Positions 34,877-44,458 of a DNA stretch of 64,000 nt are shown here, one piece after another. The position numbers and the translations under genes are program-made. The stretch covers positions 868,001 to 932,000 of the forward strand of contig NZ_SADT02000002.1 in the NCBI RefSeq assembly GCF_004016445.2. The letters run 5' to 3'. Origin of the DNA: Mesorhizobium sp. M2E.F.Ca.ET.219.01.1.1 (GTDB lineage: Bacteria > Pseudomonadota > Alphaproteobacteria > Rhizobiales > Rhizobiaceae). Numbering within the stretch: position 1 is the stretch's first letter; the number at the start of each line of letters is the position of its first letter. The notes beneath the pieces were generated by a model. The model worked only from the letters and a program-made list of their open reading frames with translations, searched no databases and was not told the DNA's origin.

Positions 34877-35770
34877 CTATTTGCCCGCCATGCCGTCGGC
34901 AAGGTCCTGCGCCTGCTTGAGCAGCGCCGGGAAGGACGGATCGCCGGGCAGACGCTCAGCCATGCAGGCGCGGTAGTCGGCATCGCCTTTTTCCCAGGCG
35001 GCGTTGGCAGGGTCGGAGGCCTGCGGGTTGTCCTGGTCCGAGCCTTCGTCGGCCTGCTGGGCTTTCTGCGCGGCGGCGTCCGCGGCTGCCCAGATCGAAT
35101 CGCAGGCCGCGATCCTCGGCACGGCGGGCGAGGCGGGGGCTTCGGCGATCATCATGCGGTTACCTTTGACGACCGCCACCACGACATGCTGCTCGTAGAT
35201 CGGCCCGACATCCTGCGTCCAGCCGCCGAGCCGGGCCACCACCATGTCGGCGCCGTCGGGCTTCTTCAGCGGAAAGTCGAGCGTGCCGGAGAAGGCGGCG
35301 TCGCTGCCGATGGCCTGGGTGTAGAAGCTATCAAGCTTCAACGCCGCGCCGATATCGGTAGGCAGCTTGAAATCCGCTTCCGCCTCAGTCGATTTGGACT
35401 TGAGCCAGCGCTCGGTCAGCCCGCGCGTCGAGACGACGATGCTCGGACCGTCATCGCTCTGGGCATACCGCAGCCCGTCGAGCATGCCGTAGCCGATGTC
35501 GGAGGCGTTGAGGCTTTCGATGTTGTTGGTGCCGGTCGCCGGGAAACCCTTGACCGAAAGCGGGCCAAGAATGGCGGCGAGCCGCTGCTGCAGGTCGGCC
35601 AGCGCCTTCTCGTTCTGCGCATCGATGGTTTCGATTGCCGTGTTCGCGCTTTCCTGCGCGGTGATGTCGGCGATCGCCTTGTCGCGCGCCGCGATATAAT
35701 CGTCTTCCGGCGAGGCCGCATATGCCGCGCTGCCCGCCAGCGTGAGGAGAAGTGTCAAGACCAGCCGCAT
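34877..35770 (-). CDS. Exported hypothetical protein (297 aa)
   Basis: From ATG 35770 the protein starts with a clean signal peptide (MRLVLTLLLTLAGSAAYA, cleavage before ASPEDDY). The mature part has a helical stretch rich in Ala and Gln, then a beta-rich region with FSGTLDFPLKKPDGADMVVARLGG, and a C-terminal region with two Cys (AACDSI and YRACMA) that could form a periplasmic disulfide. No known family is recognised. The start at 35770 is preferred to 35791 because it opens the signal peptide. Repeat copy B lies just upstream. Confidence 0.7.
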   Translation of the reverse strand: MRLVLTLLLTLAGSAAYAASPEDDYIAARDKAIADITAQESANTAIETIDAQNEKALADLQQRLAAILGPLSVKGFPATGTNNIESLNASDIGYGMLDGLRYAQSDDGPSIVVSTRGLTERWLKSKSTEAEADFKLPTDIGAALKLDSFYTQAIGSDAAFSGTLDFPLKKPDGADMVVARLGGWTQDVGPIYEQHVVVAVVKGNRMMIAEAPASPAVPRIAACDSIWAAADAAAQKAQQADEGSDQDNPQASDPANAAWEKGDADYRACMAERLPGDPSFPALLKQAQDLADGMAGK

Positions 35771-35854
35771 GATGTGCCCCGTTTCGCCCAAGCCGCACGC
35801 ATGTTTGATGACAAGATCAGGCTAAAAGAAGGCCGAGAGCGGCGCGGGAACTGC

Positions 35855-36137
35855 GGATCTCCCCTCTTGTGTGGGAGATGGCCGGCAGGGCAGAGGGGGC
35901 GCGAAGGAGCGCGGCGCTGCAGGATCAAGGTTCCTCGCCCCACGAATGTGGGGAGAGGTGGCTCGGCAAAGCCAAGACGGAGAGGGGAGCGCCCTACGAA
36001 AGGCCCCTCTCCGTCCGCTTCGCGGCCACCTCTCCCCGCCTTTGGCGGGGCGAGGAACCCAAGCACTGCCACGCTGGCGGGACAGCGCCCCCCTGTGGCC
36101 TGCCGGCCATCTCCCCCACGACGGGGGAGATCGGCAG
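35855..36137. repeat. Mosaic palindromic intergenic element, copy B
   Basis: This is the most complete copy. Outermost are GGGAGATGGCCGGCAGG (35873-35889) and its perfect complement (36099-36115). Inside lie GGTTCCTCGCCCC (35929-35941) and its complement (36047-36059), and within these the AGAGGTGGC and CGGAGAGGGG arm pairs. The whole 283 bp is thus a nest of inverted repeats between the exported protein gene and the acyl-CoA synthetase. It contains no gene. Confidence 0.82.
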
Positions 36138-36160
36138 CTTCGGCGCGGCGACCTCTTTCA

Positions 36161-37818
36161 TCAACCCTTGCGCTTTTCGACCTCCGCCTTGCGCAACAGG
36201 AACCTTTGGATCTTGCCGCTCGGCGTCTTCGGCAGCTCGCTGACGAACTCGACCTCGCGCGGATAGGAATGCGCCGACAGCCGCTTCTTCACATGCTGGG
36301 CGAGTTCCTCGGCGAGCGCCTCGCTGCCTTGGAAGGCGGGCGCCAGCACGACGAAGGCCTTGACGATTTCGGTGCGCTGTGGATCGGGCACGCCGACCAC
36401 CGCCGCCTCGTTGACCGCGGGGTGCTCGATCAGCGCGCTTTCGACATCGAAAGGCCCGATGCGGTAGCCGGACGAGGTGATGACGTCGTCGGCCCGGCCG
36501 ATGAAGGAGACCGAGCCGTCCGGCTCGTATTCGACAGTGTCGCCGGTGCGATAATAGCCGCCGGCGATCGCCGGCGTCTCCGCCTGGTGGTAGCCGTCGA
36601 ACCAGCGCAGCGGCGAGTTGGCGATATCGACGGCGAGCACGCCGGGCTGGTTGGGGCCAAGCTCGTTGCCCGCCTCGTCAAGCACCACCATGCGGTAGCC
36701 CGGCATGGCGAAGCCGGCCGAGCCCGCGCGGACCGGATGCTTGAGCCCGTGATGGTTGTTGACCATCATGCCGTTCTCGGTCTGGCCGTAATGATCGTGG
36801 ATCGGCGCGGCGAGATGGGCGTCGAACCAGCGGATTACTTCCGGGTTGAGCGGCTCGCCGGCGCTGCTCACCACGCGCAGTTTTCCTTTGACGCGAGCCG
36901 CGGCCTCGGGCCCTTCCGCCATCAGCAGGCGATAGGCCGTCGGCGAGCCGGCAAGGCTGGTGACGCCGAGGCGCTCGATGATGTCGTAGGTCGATTTGGC
37001 GTTGAAGGCGCCTTCGTAGAAGGTGGTGGCGGTGCCGAGCTGCAACGGCCCGGTGATGGCGTAGTAGAGCCCGTAGGCCCAGCCGGGATCGGCGATGTTC
37101 CAGAAGACGTCGTCGGGGCGAAGCCCGATCGCGTCGCGCATATAGGGGCGCCGAAGGCGGTGAGCGCGCTGAGCGCCACAGGCACGCCTTTCGGGTGCCC
37201 GGTGGTGCCGGAGGTCGACATCATCATGAACAGGTCCGATCCCTTGCGCATCACTGGCTCGCAGTCGGGGGAGGCGGCGGCGAGCGCGGCGCGGAAATCG
37301 ACGTCGCCTTCGGGCAGTGTCTCGCCGGGAGCGAGAATGGTGGCAATGCGCGGATGGTTTTCCACCTCGTCGAGCTTGCCGCGGTTTGCGGGGTTGGTCA
37401 CCACCAGCATCGCCTTGCTGTAGCTCAGGCGATGCTCGACCGCCTTCGGGCCGAAAGCGGTGAACAGCGGCTGGTAGACCGCGCCGATCCGCCATGTGCT
37501 GAGGATCAGCGCCACAAGCTCGGGGATGCGTGGCAGCATGCCGGCCACGACATCGCCGGGGCCGATGCCGAGCTCCTTGAGCAGGGTGCCGACGCGGCCC
37601 GACATGTCGGCGAGGTCGTCGAAGGAATATTCGCGCAATTCGCCGCCGGCCGAGATGGCGCGCAGCGCCAGCCGGTTCTGGCCGGTATAGCGGCCGCAGC
37701 ATTCGACATAGGCGTTGATGCCGGTGGCCGGATCGCCGTGAAGCCTGGCGATCTCATCCTCGATACGGAATTGCGCAACGGCATCCTCATAGCGCGGCAA
37801 CGCTCGCGTCTTGGTCAT
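36161..37818 (-). pseudogene. Acyl-CoA synthetase (AMP-binding) with frameshift
   Basis: From ATG 37818 the frame gives MTKTRALPRYEDAVAQFRIEDEIARL and reaches the P-loop STSGTTGHPKG, then breaks near 37145. From there the continuation YMRDAIGLRPDDVFWNIADP, WAYGLYYA, DHYGQTENG, GYYRTGDTVEYEPDG and KTPSGKIQRFLL is in another frame to the stop at 36161. Joining TAFGA to YMRDA, as relatives do, requires removal of two bases from a GGGG/CCCC run (37145-37148) or addition of one. Rejoined, the enzyme would have about 551 residues, a medium-chain-type acyl-CoA synthetase. Either a real frameshift or an error. GGGAGGACCGCC gives a good ribosome site before the start. No partner gene is obvious. Confidence 0.8.
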
Positions 37819-37949
37819 GGCGGTCCTCCCTTGGATGGAGATTGCCCGAAAACCTGGCGCCGGTCGATTGCGGCGAAAGTCGATGGCCCTTGGCAAGCGA
37901 GTGAGGTCGCGCTCCACGGCGCCCCCTCTGTGACCGCCTACGCCGCGAG

Positions 37950-38648
37950 CTAAGGCAGTCGGATGCCCTGTCCCTGCATATGCCGTTTCCAGCGGTTGCG
38001 CAGCTCTGCCGGCCGGCAGCCGACGCGCTCGTCGAGAAAGGTCGCGGCCGATACCCGGTCGGTGCGGAAATGGCGGAAATCCTGGCGCAGCTCGCACCAG
38101 GCGGCGAGCAGCCGCACCGTCTCGGCATAGCCGATCATCGTCGGCCAGACGACGCGCTCGCTCTCGTCGCCCTGTTCGTTGCGGTAGCGGATCCGGATCT
38201 TGTGGCCCTTGCGGATCGACGCCCGCGCCTTCGCGATATCCAGCCCGTCCGGCAGGTTCGCGCGGCTGAGCGGCGCGCCGACGGTCGGATTGCTGACGAA
38301 GGGGCGCAGCCGCTCGGGCACGACGGTGGCGATCTTGGCGATCAGGTCGCGCGCCGCGCCCGCCAGCACCGGGTCGCCCTTGTCGGCCACCCATTGCGCG
38401 CCGAGCACCGCGGCCTCCAGCTCGTCCGGCGTCAGCATCAGCGGTGGCATGTCGTAGTCGCGGTCGAGCACATAGCCGAGGCCGGCCTCGCCCCGGATCG
38501 GCACGCGCTGTCCGACGAGGTCGGCGATGTCGCGGTAGACCGAGCGGCGCGAGATTTCGAGCTCTTCGGCGATCTGGCTGGCGGTGATCGGCCGGCTCGA
38601 GCGCCGCAGGATCTGGATGATCTGGAACAGTCGGTCGGCGCGGCGCAA
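37950..38648 (-). CDS. YafY-type WYL-domain transcriptional regulator
   Basis: The 232-residue protein begins RRADRLFQIIQILRRSSRPITASQIAEELEISRRSVYRDIADL, the HTH_11 domain of YafY-type regulators, followed by a WYL-like ligand domain (KIRIRYRNEQGDES and RFLAAWCELRQDFRHFRTDR). I use the TTG at 38648 as start because AGGAGA lies six bases upstream and the family N-terminus begins there; the frame continues to a start at 38693. It is divergent from a VOC protein, a pairing I recall as common for this family. It probably represses that neighbour. Confidence 0.85.
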   Translation of the reverse strand: MRRADRLFQIIQILRRSSRPITASQIAEELEISRRSVYRDIADLVGQRVPIRGEAGLGYVLDRDYDMPPLMLTPDELEAAVLGAQWVADKGDPVLAGAARDLIAKIATVVPERLRPFVSNPTVGAPLSRANLPDGLDIAKARASIRKGHKIRIRYRNEQGDESERVVWPTMIGYAETVRLLAAWCELRQDFRHFRTDRVSAATFLDERVGCRPAELRNRWKRHMQGQGIRLP

Positions 38649-38770
38649 GGCATGTCTCCTGTTGCCACTATGCTGGCAGCAGGCCTGGTCCACAAGCCGG
38701 GGCAGGGCGCCCGAACGGGCACAGCCAGCCGCGAAGGCTTCATCTTCGGCCAGCCCACGGAGAAGACCAA

Positions 38771-39175
38771 ATGAATTTCGTTTCGACCCGCATCATCACC
38801 GCCGACGTCAAGCGGCTCGTCGCCTTCTACGAAACGGCGACGGGCATCAAGCTCACGCTCTACACCGAGGATTTCGCCGAGCTGATCACTGAGGCGGGTA
38901 CGCTGGCGATCGGCAGCACGCGCACGCTGCGGCTCTTCGGCGGCGACCACGTGGCAAGCCCGGCGGCAAATCGCACCGCCATCATCGAGTTCCGCGTCGC
39001 CGATGTGGATGAGGAATATCGCCGCCTGGGCGGTCTCATTGAAGGCGCGCTGGTGCAGGCGCCGACGACGATGCCGTGGGGCAACCGTTCGCTGCTGTTT
39101 CGCGATCCCGACGGCAATTTGGTGAATTTCTTCACGCCGGTGACGGCGGAGGCGATTGCGAAGTTCGACAGGTGA
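38771..39175 (+). CDS. VOC/glyoxalase family protein
   Basis: The 134-residue protein has two beta-alpha-beta-beta-beta modules: MNFVSTRIITADVKRLVAFYETATG, then FRVADVDEEYRRLGGL and FRDPDGNLVNFF, ending with the Glu/Asp-rich metal-site region typical of the vicinal-oxygen-chelate fold. Members include glyoxalases, dioxygenases and resistance proteins; the reaction is not known here. It is divergent from the WYL regulator across about 120 bp. Confidence 0.88.
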   Translation: MNFVSTRIITADVKRLVAFYETATGIKLTLYTEDFAELITEAGTLAIGSTRTLRLFGGDHVASPAANRTAIIEFRVADVDEEYRRLGGLIEGALVQAPTTMPWGNRSLLFRDPDGNLVNFFTPVTAEAIAKFDR

Positions 39176-39242
39176 CGGGGATTGGCCCCGCCGGCGCCGG
39201 CCTGTAACATCGCGAGATGAATGCGGAGAGGGGGGCGCAAGC

Positions 39243-40796
39243 ATGCGGCTTGATCGGAATCTCTGTCATCTGAGGATCTGGGCATTCGTCTTGATGGCCC
39301 TTTGGCCGCCTGCCGCGTGGGCCGACCCGATCTCGCCGGAGCGGATGGCCACCGCCCTGTCGAAGCTCGAAACGCTGGCCCAAGGCGCTGTCGAGGCCGG
39401 TGCGGTGCCTGGCCTCGCCATTGCCGTCGTGCATGACGACCAGGTGATCTTCCTCAAGGGTTTCGGACATCGCGAGGCCGGCAAGCCGGAGCCTGTCGAT
39501 GCCGATACGGTGTTCCAGATCGCCTCGCTGTCCAAGCCGGTCTCCGCCACTGTCGTCGCGGCCCTGGTCAGCGACCACGTGGTGTCATGGGATTCGAGGA
39601 TCGCCGACCTCGACCCGGCCTTCCGGCTGGCCGACCCCTATCCGACGGGCCAGCTCACGATACGTGACCTGTTCTCGCACCGCAGCGGCCTTCCGGGCAC
39701 CGCCGGCGACGACCTGGAGGACATCGGCTACGACCGCGCCACGATCCTGCATCGCCTGCGCTTCGTTCCGCCATCGTCGAGCTTTCGCGCCGGCTATTCC
39801 TACAGCAATTTCGGTCTGACCGAGGGCGCCGCCGCCGCCGCGATGCCGACCGGGAAGTCCTGGGAAGAGATCGCCGAGGAGAAGCTCTACCGTCCGCTTG
39901 GCATGGCCTCGACAAGCTCGCGCCATGCCGATTTCCTCAAGCGCGCGAACCGCGCCGCCCTCCACGTCAGGGTCGGCGGCGCCTGGGCCGCGAAGATCAA
40001 GCGCGATCCGGATGCGCAGGCTCCGGCCGGTGGCGTCAGCTCCACCGCCCGCGATCTTGCGCAATGGGTGCGCCTGCTGCTGGGCGACGGCACCTATGCC
40101 GGCAAGACCCTGATCGCCGCCGATGCGCTGGACCAGACGCATGTGCCCTTGATGACGCGCGGCAGGAACCCGGTGTCCGGCGGCGAATCCTTCTATGGTC
40201 TCGGCTGGAATGTCGAGTTCGGCCGGCACGGCCTGAGCTGGGGCCATGCCGGTGCCTTCAGCGTCGGCGCGCGCACCTTGGTGACGATTTTCCCAAAGGA
40301 GAAACTCGGCATCGTCATCCTTGCCAATGCCTTCCCGACCGGCGTGCCGGAAGGCCTGTCCGACAGCTTTGCCGATCTGGTTTTCGACGGTTCGGTCGGC
40401 AAGGATTGGATCAAGGCATGGGACGCGATCTATGCCGGCATGTTCGGTCCCGTGGTCGAGGCGGCCAAGGCCAGATATGCCGCGCCGCAGTCGCCGGCGA
40501 GGCCGGCGGCGCCCGCCAGCACCTACGCCGGCCGCTACGCCAACGACTTCATCGGCGAGGCGGTTGTGTCGGGCGCCGGAGAGAGCCTTGTTCTCAAGCT
40601 CGGGCCTGCCGGAGCGCGGTCCTATCCGCTGAGGCACTATGACGGCGACCTGTTCCTGACCAATCCTGATGCCGAGACGCCGGAGAGGCCGACGGGCGTC
40701 AGCTTTGTCGTCGGTCCGGATGGCAAGGCGTCGTCGGTGACCATCGAGTTCCTCGACGACAATCATCTTGGAACGCTGCGGCGCGTGGGCGACTAA
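39243..40796 (+). CDS. Exported serine hydrolase, beta-lactamase fold
   Basis: The 517-residue protein opens with a signal peptide (hydrophobic stretch to about residue 26, LMALWPPAAWA). The catalytic domain shows Ser-x-x-Lys in ASLSKPV, Tyr-x-Asn in YSYSNFG and HAG in WGHAGAF, the three active-site motifs of class C beta-lactamase-like hydrolases. A C-terminal beta-domain (about 410-510, with ASTYAGRYANDF) resembles accessory domains such as DUF3471. It acts in the periplasm on peptides or esters. AGAGGGGGGCGCAAGC precedes the ATG. A frame starting at 39156 is excluded because it precedes the signal peptide. Confidence 0.86.
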   Translation: MRLDRNLCHLRIWAFVLMALWPPAAWADPISPERMATALSKLETLAQGAVEAGAVPGLAIAVVHDDQVIFLKGFGHREAGKPEPVDADTVFQIASLSKPVSATVVAALVSDHVVSWDSRIADLDPAFRLADPYPTGQLTIRDLFSHRSGLPGTAGDDLEDIGYDRATILHRLRFVPPSSSFRAGYSYSNFGLTEGAAAAAMPTGKSWEEIAEEKLYRPLGMASTSSRHADFLKRANRAALHVRVGGAWAAKIKRDPDAQAPAGGVSSTARDLAQWVRLLLGDGTYAGKTLIAADALDQTHVPLMTRGRNPVSGGESFYGLGWNVEFGRHGLSWGHAGAFSVGARTLVTIFPKEKLGIVILANAFPTGVPEGLSDSFADLVFDGSVGKDWIKAWDAIYAGMFGPVVEAAKARYAAPQSPARPAAPASTYAGRYANDFIGEAVVSGAGESLVLKLGPAGARSYPLRHYDGDLFLTNPDAETPERPTGVSFVVGPDGKASSVTIEFLDDNHLGTLRRVGD

Positions 40797-40840
40797 AACG
40801 CCCGCCCAGAAGCGTGTCGTCCGGCAAACGCGCACGGGCG

Positions 40841-41776
40841 TCACGATGGCTGACCGTAGCGCAGCAGCTTGAAGCAGTCGCTGCTGCCCGACTTCGACTG
40901 CGTCAGTACCGGTTTCGAGCGGTCGATCCATTCCTGCTGCGACTTGGCGTCGGCCTCGATCGCCTCGGTCGCCGGCAGAGCGACGAAGCCTCGCCCCTTG
41001 CTGAAGAGCCAGCACGCGCGGCCGAGAAACCGCCTGCTGCGCTGGCGCAGGAGATCGGCGTCATAGAGGATGTCGAGCACCTCATGCTTGATCTTCTGTC
41101 CCTTGTCAGGCCTGGCGACCGCCGCTTCGACCGGCTCGTCTCCGATCGCTTCATGCAGGTCCTTGTAGTCGAGGCCGAGCTGCGTCGTGGCATATTTGAT
41201 GTCGTTCTCGTCGCGCACGATGTCGAACCACAGCGTCGGATCGAGCTCGTTGACGACAAAGGTGGCTTCGAGATCGCGCGACAGGTTCAGAATGTCAAAA
41301 TCCCGAACATCGACATCACGTTCGACCAGCAGGATCTTTTCGACCTGCTTGCCGAGCTCGGTTCCCTCAGCGCTGATCGCGGCGTTGTTTCCGCCGTGTT
41401 CGGGGCCGACATAGGCCCCGCCGGCATCCAGAACCTCGTCGAATTCGCCGAGCGTTTCGATGACCGGCGCGCCACGGGCAATGCGCGCGGCGAGCTTGGC
41501 GAGCACCTGCTGCAGCTCCGTCTCGCGCCGGCGCTGGTCCTGATAGTTCTGCTGGAAGAAGAAGATGAACAGCGAGACGCCGATGCCGATCAGGATCACG
41601 CCGAGCTGCGAGAAGATGTTGCGATAGTATTCCAGCAGTTTCTCGCGGTGGCGCACGTCGTCGCGCACGCTGTGCGCCACGCGCAGGTTGACGATCAGCG
41701 AAATGATCAGCAAGCCGGCGCCGACAAGGATGAGCCCGCCGATGAGGAGGTAGCCATGCCCTGCGCTGAAATCCAT
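40841..41776 (-). CDS. Hypothetical protein with two N-terminal membrane helices
   Basis: The 311-residue protein has membrane helices near 8-30 (GYLLIGGLILVGAGLLIISLIV) and 55-75 (LGVILIGIGVSLFIFFF), separated by a short basic loop, then a cytoplasmic helical region of about 230 residues with no recognised domain. The start at 41776 (MDFSAGHGY) has GGGGGCGATACC upstream; a start at 41797 would add only an untypical stretch. It is divergent from the radical SAM gene. The large soluble part after a two-helix anchor suggests a tethered regulator or scaffold, but function is unknown. Confidence 0.72.
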   Translation of the reverse strand: MDFSAGHGYLLIGGLILVGAGLLIISLIVNLRVAHSVRDDVRHREKLLEYYRNIFSQLGVILIGIGVSLFIFFFQQNYQDQRRRETELQQVLAKLAARIARGAPVIETLGEFDEVLDAGGAYVGPEHGGNNAAISAEGTELGKQVEKILLVERDVDVRDFDILNLSRDLEATFVVNELDPTLWFDIVRDENDIKYATTQLGLDYKDLHEAIGDEPVEAAVARPDKGQKIKHEVLDILYDADLLRQRSRRFLGRACWLFSKGRGFVALPATEAIEADAKSQQEWIDRSKPVLTQSKSGSSDCFKLLRYGQPS

Positions 41777-41939
41777 TGGTATCGCCCCCGAAGCCACGGA
41801 TGATGCAGATTAATACCATTCCACTGAAACAACTATCCGAGCATTGAATCGCGGCGTTGGCTGTCTGCGGCAACCGCGGCGATTGACCGCGACGCCTGTT
41901 CGGCCGATATCCCGCCCGAAAACCGCCCCCGAGACCCTG

Positions 41940-43049
41940 ATGACCTCAGACGCCAACCTCAAGCAAGCTGCCGCTGCCGATGCCGCCTGGCAGGACGATG
42001 TCCGCGCCGGCGTGCGCCATGTCCGCGACCTTGCATCCCTGCCGCTCTCGCCGGCCGAGCGCGCCGCAGCCCAGGAGGCCGCCGCCGCCCACAAGGTGCG
42101 CGTGCCAAAACCCTATCTCGACCTGATTGACTGGAACGACCCCAACGACCCGATCCGTGCCCAGGTGATCCCGTCGCCGGACGAGCTGGTCGCCGCCGAG
42201 GGCGAGCTTGACGACCCGATCGGCGACCACGCGTTCAGCCCCGTTCCCAGGCTGACGCACCGCCATGCCGACCGCGTGCTTCTGTTCCCGACCTATCAAT
42301 GCGCCGTCTATTGCCGTTTCTGCTTCCGGAAAGAGTCGCTGACCTCGATAGGCCGCGGCTACACGCGCGAGGCGCTGGAGCCGGCGCTCGCCTATATCGC
42401 TGGACACCCGGAAATCCGCGAGGTGATCCTGACCGGCGGCGATCCGCTGTCGCTGCCCGACAAGGCGCTGGCCGAGATCCGCGCTCGCCTGGAGGCGATC
42501 CCGCATCTTAGGCTCCTGCGCATCCACACCCGTGTGCCGGTGGCGCTGCCGTCGCGCATCACGCCCGGCCTGGTCGAGGCGCTGCAGGGCCGGCTTATGG
42601 TGAGCGTGGTCACGCACTTCAACCATCCGCGCGAGCTCACGCAGGAGGCCGAGGCGGCTTGTCGCGCGATGCGGCAGGCGGGCTTCGTGCTGCTCAACCA
42701 GAGCGTCCTGCTGAAAGGTGTCAACGACAAGGTGGAGGTGCTGGAGGAGCTCTGCCGCGAGCTGATGTACCGTCTCGGCGTAAAACCCTATTACCTGCAC
42801 CACGGCGACCTCGCGCGCGGCATGGCGCACCGTCGCACCACTATTCACCAGGGCCAGGCGCTGGTGGCGGAACTGCGCCGGCGCCTCTCCGGCATCTGCA
42901 ACCCGACCTATGTCATCGACCTGCCGGACGGCGGCGGCAAGGTGCCGCTGGCCGCGAGCCACATCGAGGGCCGGGACGGCGACACCTGGCTGATCAGAGG
43001 CCAGGACGGCAAGGTGCGGGAATATCGCGAGGTGCCGGCGGGTGTCTGA
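41940..43049 (+). CDS. Lysine-2,3-aminomutase-like radical SAM protein
   Basis: The 369-residue enzyme has the radical SAM cluster motif CAVYCRFCF (Cys-x3-Cys-x2-Cys), VILTGGDPLSLPD, RIHTRVPVALPSRI and VTHFNHPRELT, plus the PLP-binding Lys region VLLKGVND, matching the lysine-2,3-aminomutase/EpmB family. These move the amino group of lysine from C2 to C3 for (R)-beta-lysyl modification of elongation factor P or for lysine catabolism. No epmA or efp gene is adjacent, so the pathway is not fixed. The ATG at 41940 is preferred; a longer frame to 41844 lacks similarity. Confidence 0.9.
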   Translation: MTSDANLKQAAAADAAWQDDVRAGVRHVRDLASLPLSPAERAAAQEAAAAHKVRVPKPYLDLIDWNDPNDPIRAQVIPSPDELVAAEGELDDPIGDHAFSPVPRLTHRHADRVLLFPTYQCAVYCRFCFRKESLTSIGRGYTREALEPALAYIAGHPEIREVILTGGDPLSLPDKALAEIRARLEAIPHLRLLRIHTRVPVALPSRITPGLVEALQGRLMVSVVTHFNHPRELTQEAEAACRAMRQAGFVLLNQSVLLKGVNDKVEVLEELCRELMYRLGVKPYYLHHGDLARGMAHRRTTIHQGQALVAELRRRLSGICNPTYVIDLPDGGGKVPLAASHIEGRDGDTWLIRGQDGKVREYREVPAGV

Positions 43050-43459
43050 GGTTTTCGCCGCTCAAGGCGGCCCGGCGGCCCTGTTGGGGCAAATTTGCCG
43101 GCCGCCGGACCTGACCGGCGGGCGGGTGGCTACCCGCCGGCTGAGACGATCCTGGGCCGAGGCTATCAAAACCGCACCCTGTAAATGAAGGATTGCGTGC
43201 TTTTATTCCTTCGTTTGCACGATGCAGCGGGCCGCAAAAGGCGCGACGCTGCCCTCGATCCTTTTGGATCCATCAAAGTCTGCAACTGAAAAAGTCCCAG
43301 CCAGGTCCCCTCCCGGCGATCCTTGGGCCCCGCCTGCCTCTCCCCGGAGCACGCGGGGCCTTCCCGTTCGGCAGAGCCGCGGTCGCAACATTGCCCCCTT
43401 CTCATGGGAACCGGATTCCGCGCCCCGCATTCTATGAGCGGGGACTGAAGGAGCGTCGC
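43050..43459. other. Intergenic region with one strong hairpin
   Basis: This 410 bp gap lacks a supported gene. CCGGCGGG (43115-43122) and CCCGCCGG (43133-43140) form an 8-bp stem after the radical SAM gene and may act as a terminator, although without T-run. The rest is probably the promoter region of the BA14K gene. Confidence 0.5.
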
Positions 43460-44269
43460 GTGAAGGCTTTGTTGGGAATTGCCGGTGGTTTCGTGCTGAC
43501 CTTGGCCGTGTTTGCCAGCGGACTTGCCTTCGCCACCTGGATGCTGGCCGCCAAGCCGGTGCGCCAGGCAACCCCCACGATCGGCGTTTCCGAGCTCTGG
43601 ACGAAGGATGCGCAGCCGGTCGATCAGCAAAAGCAGAACCTTGAGCGCATCCCCGCCCAGCAGGCGGCGACCGCGACGTCATCAAGTGAACCGATCAAGA
43701 CCGCGAGTGGCGCAACGCAGGCGTCAGCGCTTGCGGCGCCAGCACAGCCGCAGCCGCAGCAATCGGGCGCGTCCGCTCCCACCCAACCTGCGGCGGACGC
43801 CAATGCCGCCCAGCAACCGGCGCCGGCCGACCAGCAGGCTGAGCGGCAATTGCCCGTTGCCCATCTGCAGTGGTGCGCCGCCCGCTATCGCAGCTACCGC
43901 CCGGCGGAAAACAGCTATCGCTCCTATAGCGGCGAGCTGCGCCCCTGCATCTCGCCCTATTACGACCTTGGTGACCGCACCGCGTCGACCGGCCAGAGCG
44001 GTAAGCGAGGCGGGAGCGACCGGCAGACCGCCACGGCCGAGATCACCGACGACCAAGCCGAGATGGAAGGCTACGCCCCGTCCGGCAACGGCTACGCCAC
44101 AACCTATGGCGGCCCGCCGGAAGAGATCTCGCCCGAGGCCGCCCAGGCCACCACCCGGCAGGTCTCGGCCGACCATGTCGACTATTGTTTCAGCCGCTAC
44201 CGCTCCTACGATCCAAGCGACAACACCTACCAGCCCTTCGACGGCGGCCCGCGGCGCCAGTGCGAGTAG
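43460..44269 (+). CDS. BA14K-domain secreted/membrane protein with two motifs
   Basis: The 269-residue protein starts at GTG 43460, with AAGGAG six bases upstream, and has a hydrophobic segment near 5-27 as signal or anchor. A Gln/Ala/Pro-rich linker (about 60-140) follows. Two BA14K-type motifs occur: WCAARYRSYRPAENSYRSY with a Cys at the end (about 141-168) and YCFSRYRSYDPSDNTYQPF at the C-terminus (about 241-268). BA14K was described in Brucella as an immunoreactive lectin-like protein required for smooth surface. Two copies in one protein is unusual. Probably exported to the periplasm. Confidence 0.85.
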   Translation: MKALLGIAGGFVLTLAVFASGLAFATWMLAAKPVRQATPTIGVSELWTKDAQPVDQQKQNLERIPAQQAATATSSSEPIKTASGATQASALAAPAQPQPQQSGASAPTQPAADANAAQQPAPADQQAERQLPVAHLQWCAARYRSYRPAENSYRSYSGELRPCISPYYDLGDRTASTGQSGKRGGSDRQTATAEITDDQAEMEGYAPSGNGYATTYGGPPEEISPEAAQATTRQVSADHVDYCFSRYRSYDPSDNTYQPFDGGPRRQCE

Positions 44270-44293
44270 GGCGCCGACGCCCAGCGGTTCGCG

Positions 44294-44451
44294 TTTCCTC
44301 GCCCCACGAAGTGGGGAGAGGTGGCCGCGAAGCGGCCGGAGAGGGGCCTGCGGCGCTGGCGGGCTCGCACGCGTCCTTCAACGTCGGCGCTTCCCCTCTC
44401 CGTCTCGGCTTCGCCGAGCCACCTCTCCCCCATTTCATGGGGGCGAGGAAA
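44294..44451. repeat. Mosaic palindromic intergenic element, copy C
   Basis: Outer arms TTTCCTCGCCCC (44294-44305) and its complement (44440-44451) enclose the same inner arm pairs (AGAGGTGGC/GCCACCTCT, CGGAGAGGGG/CCCCTCTCCG) found in copies A and B. The outermost GGAGATGG module is missing. It lies between the BA14K gene and the flavoprotein gene. Confidence 0.8.
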
Positions 44452-44458
44452 AGAGCCC

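Noticed and set aside
34646..37423. A 925-codon open frame on the plus strand
   Set aside because: It runs antisense to the exported protein and synthetase genes and across repeat B; the translation is Arg/Gly/His-rich shadow sequence with no motif.
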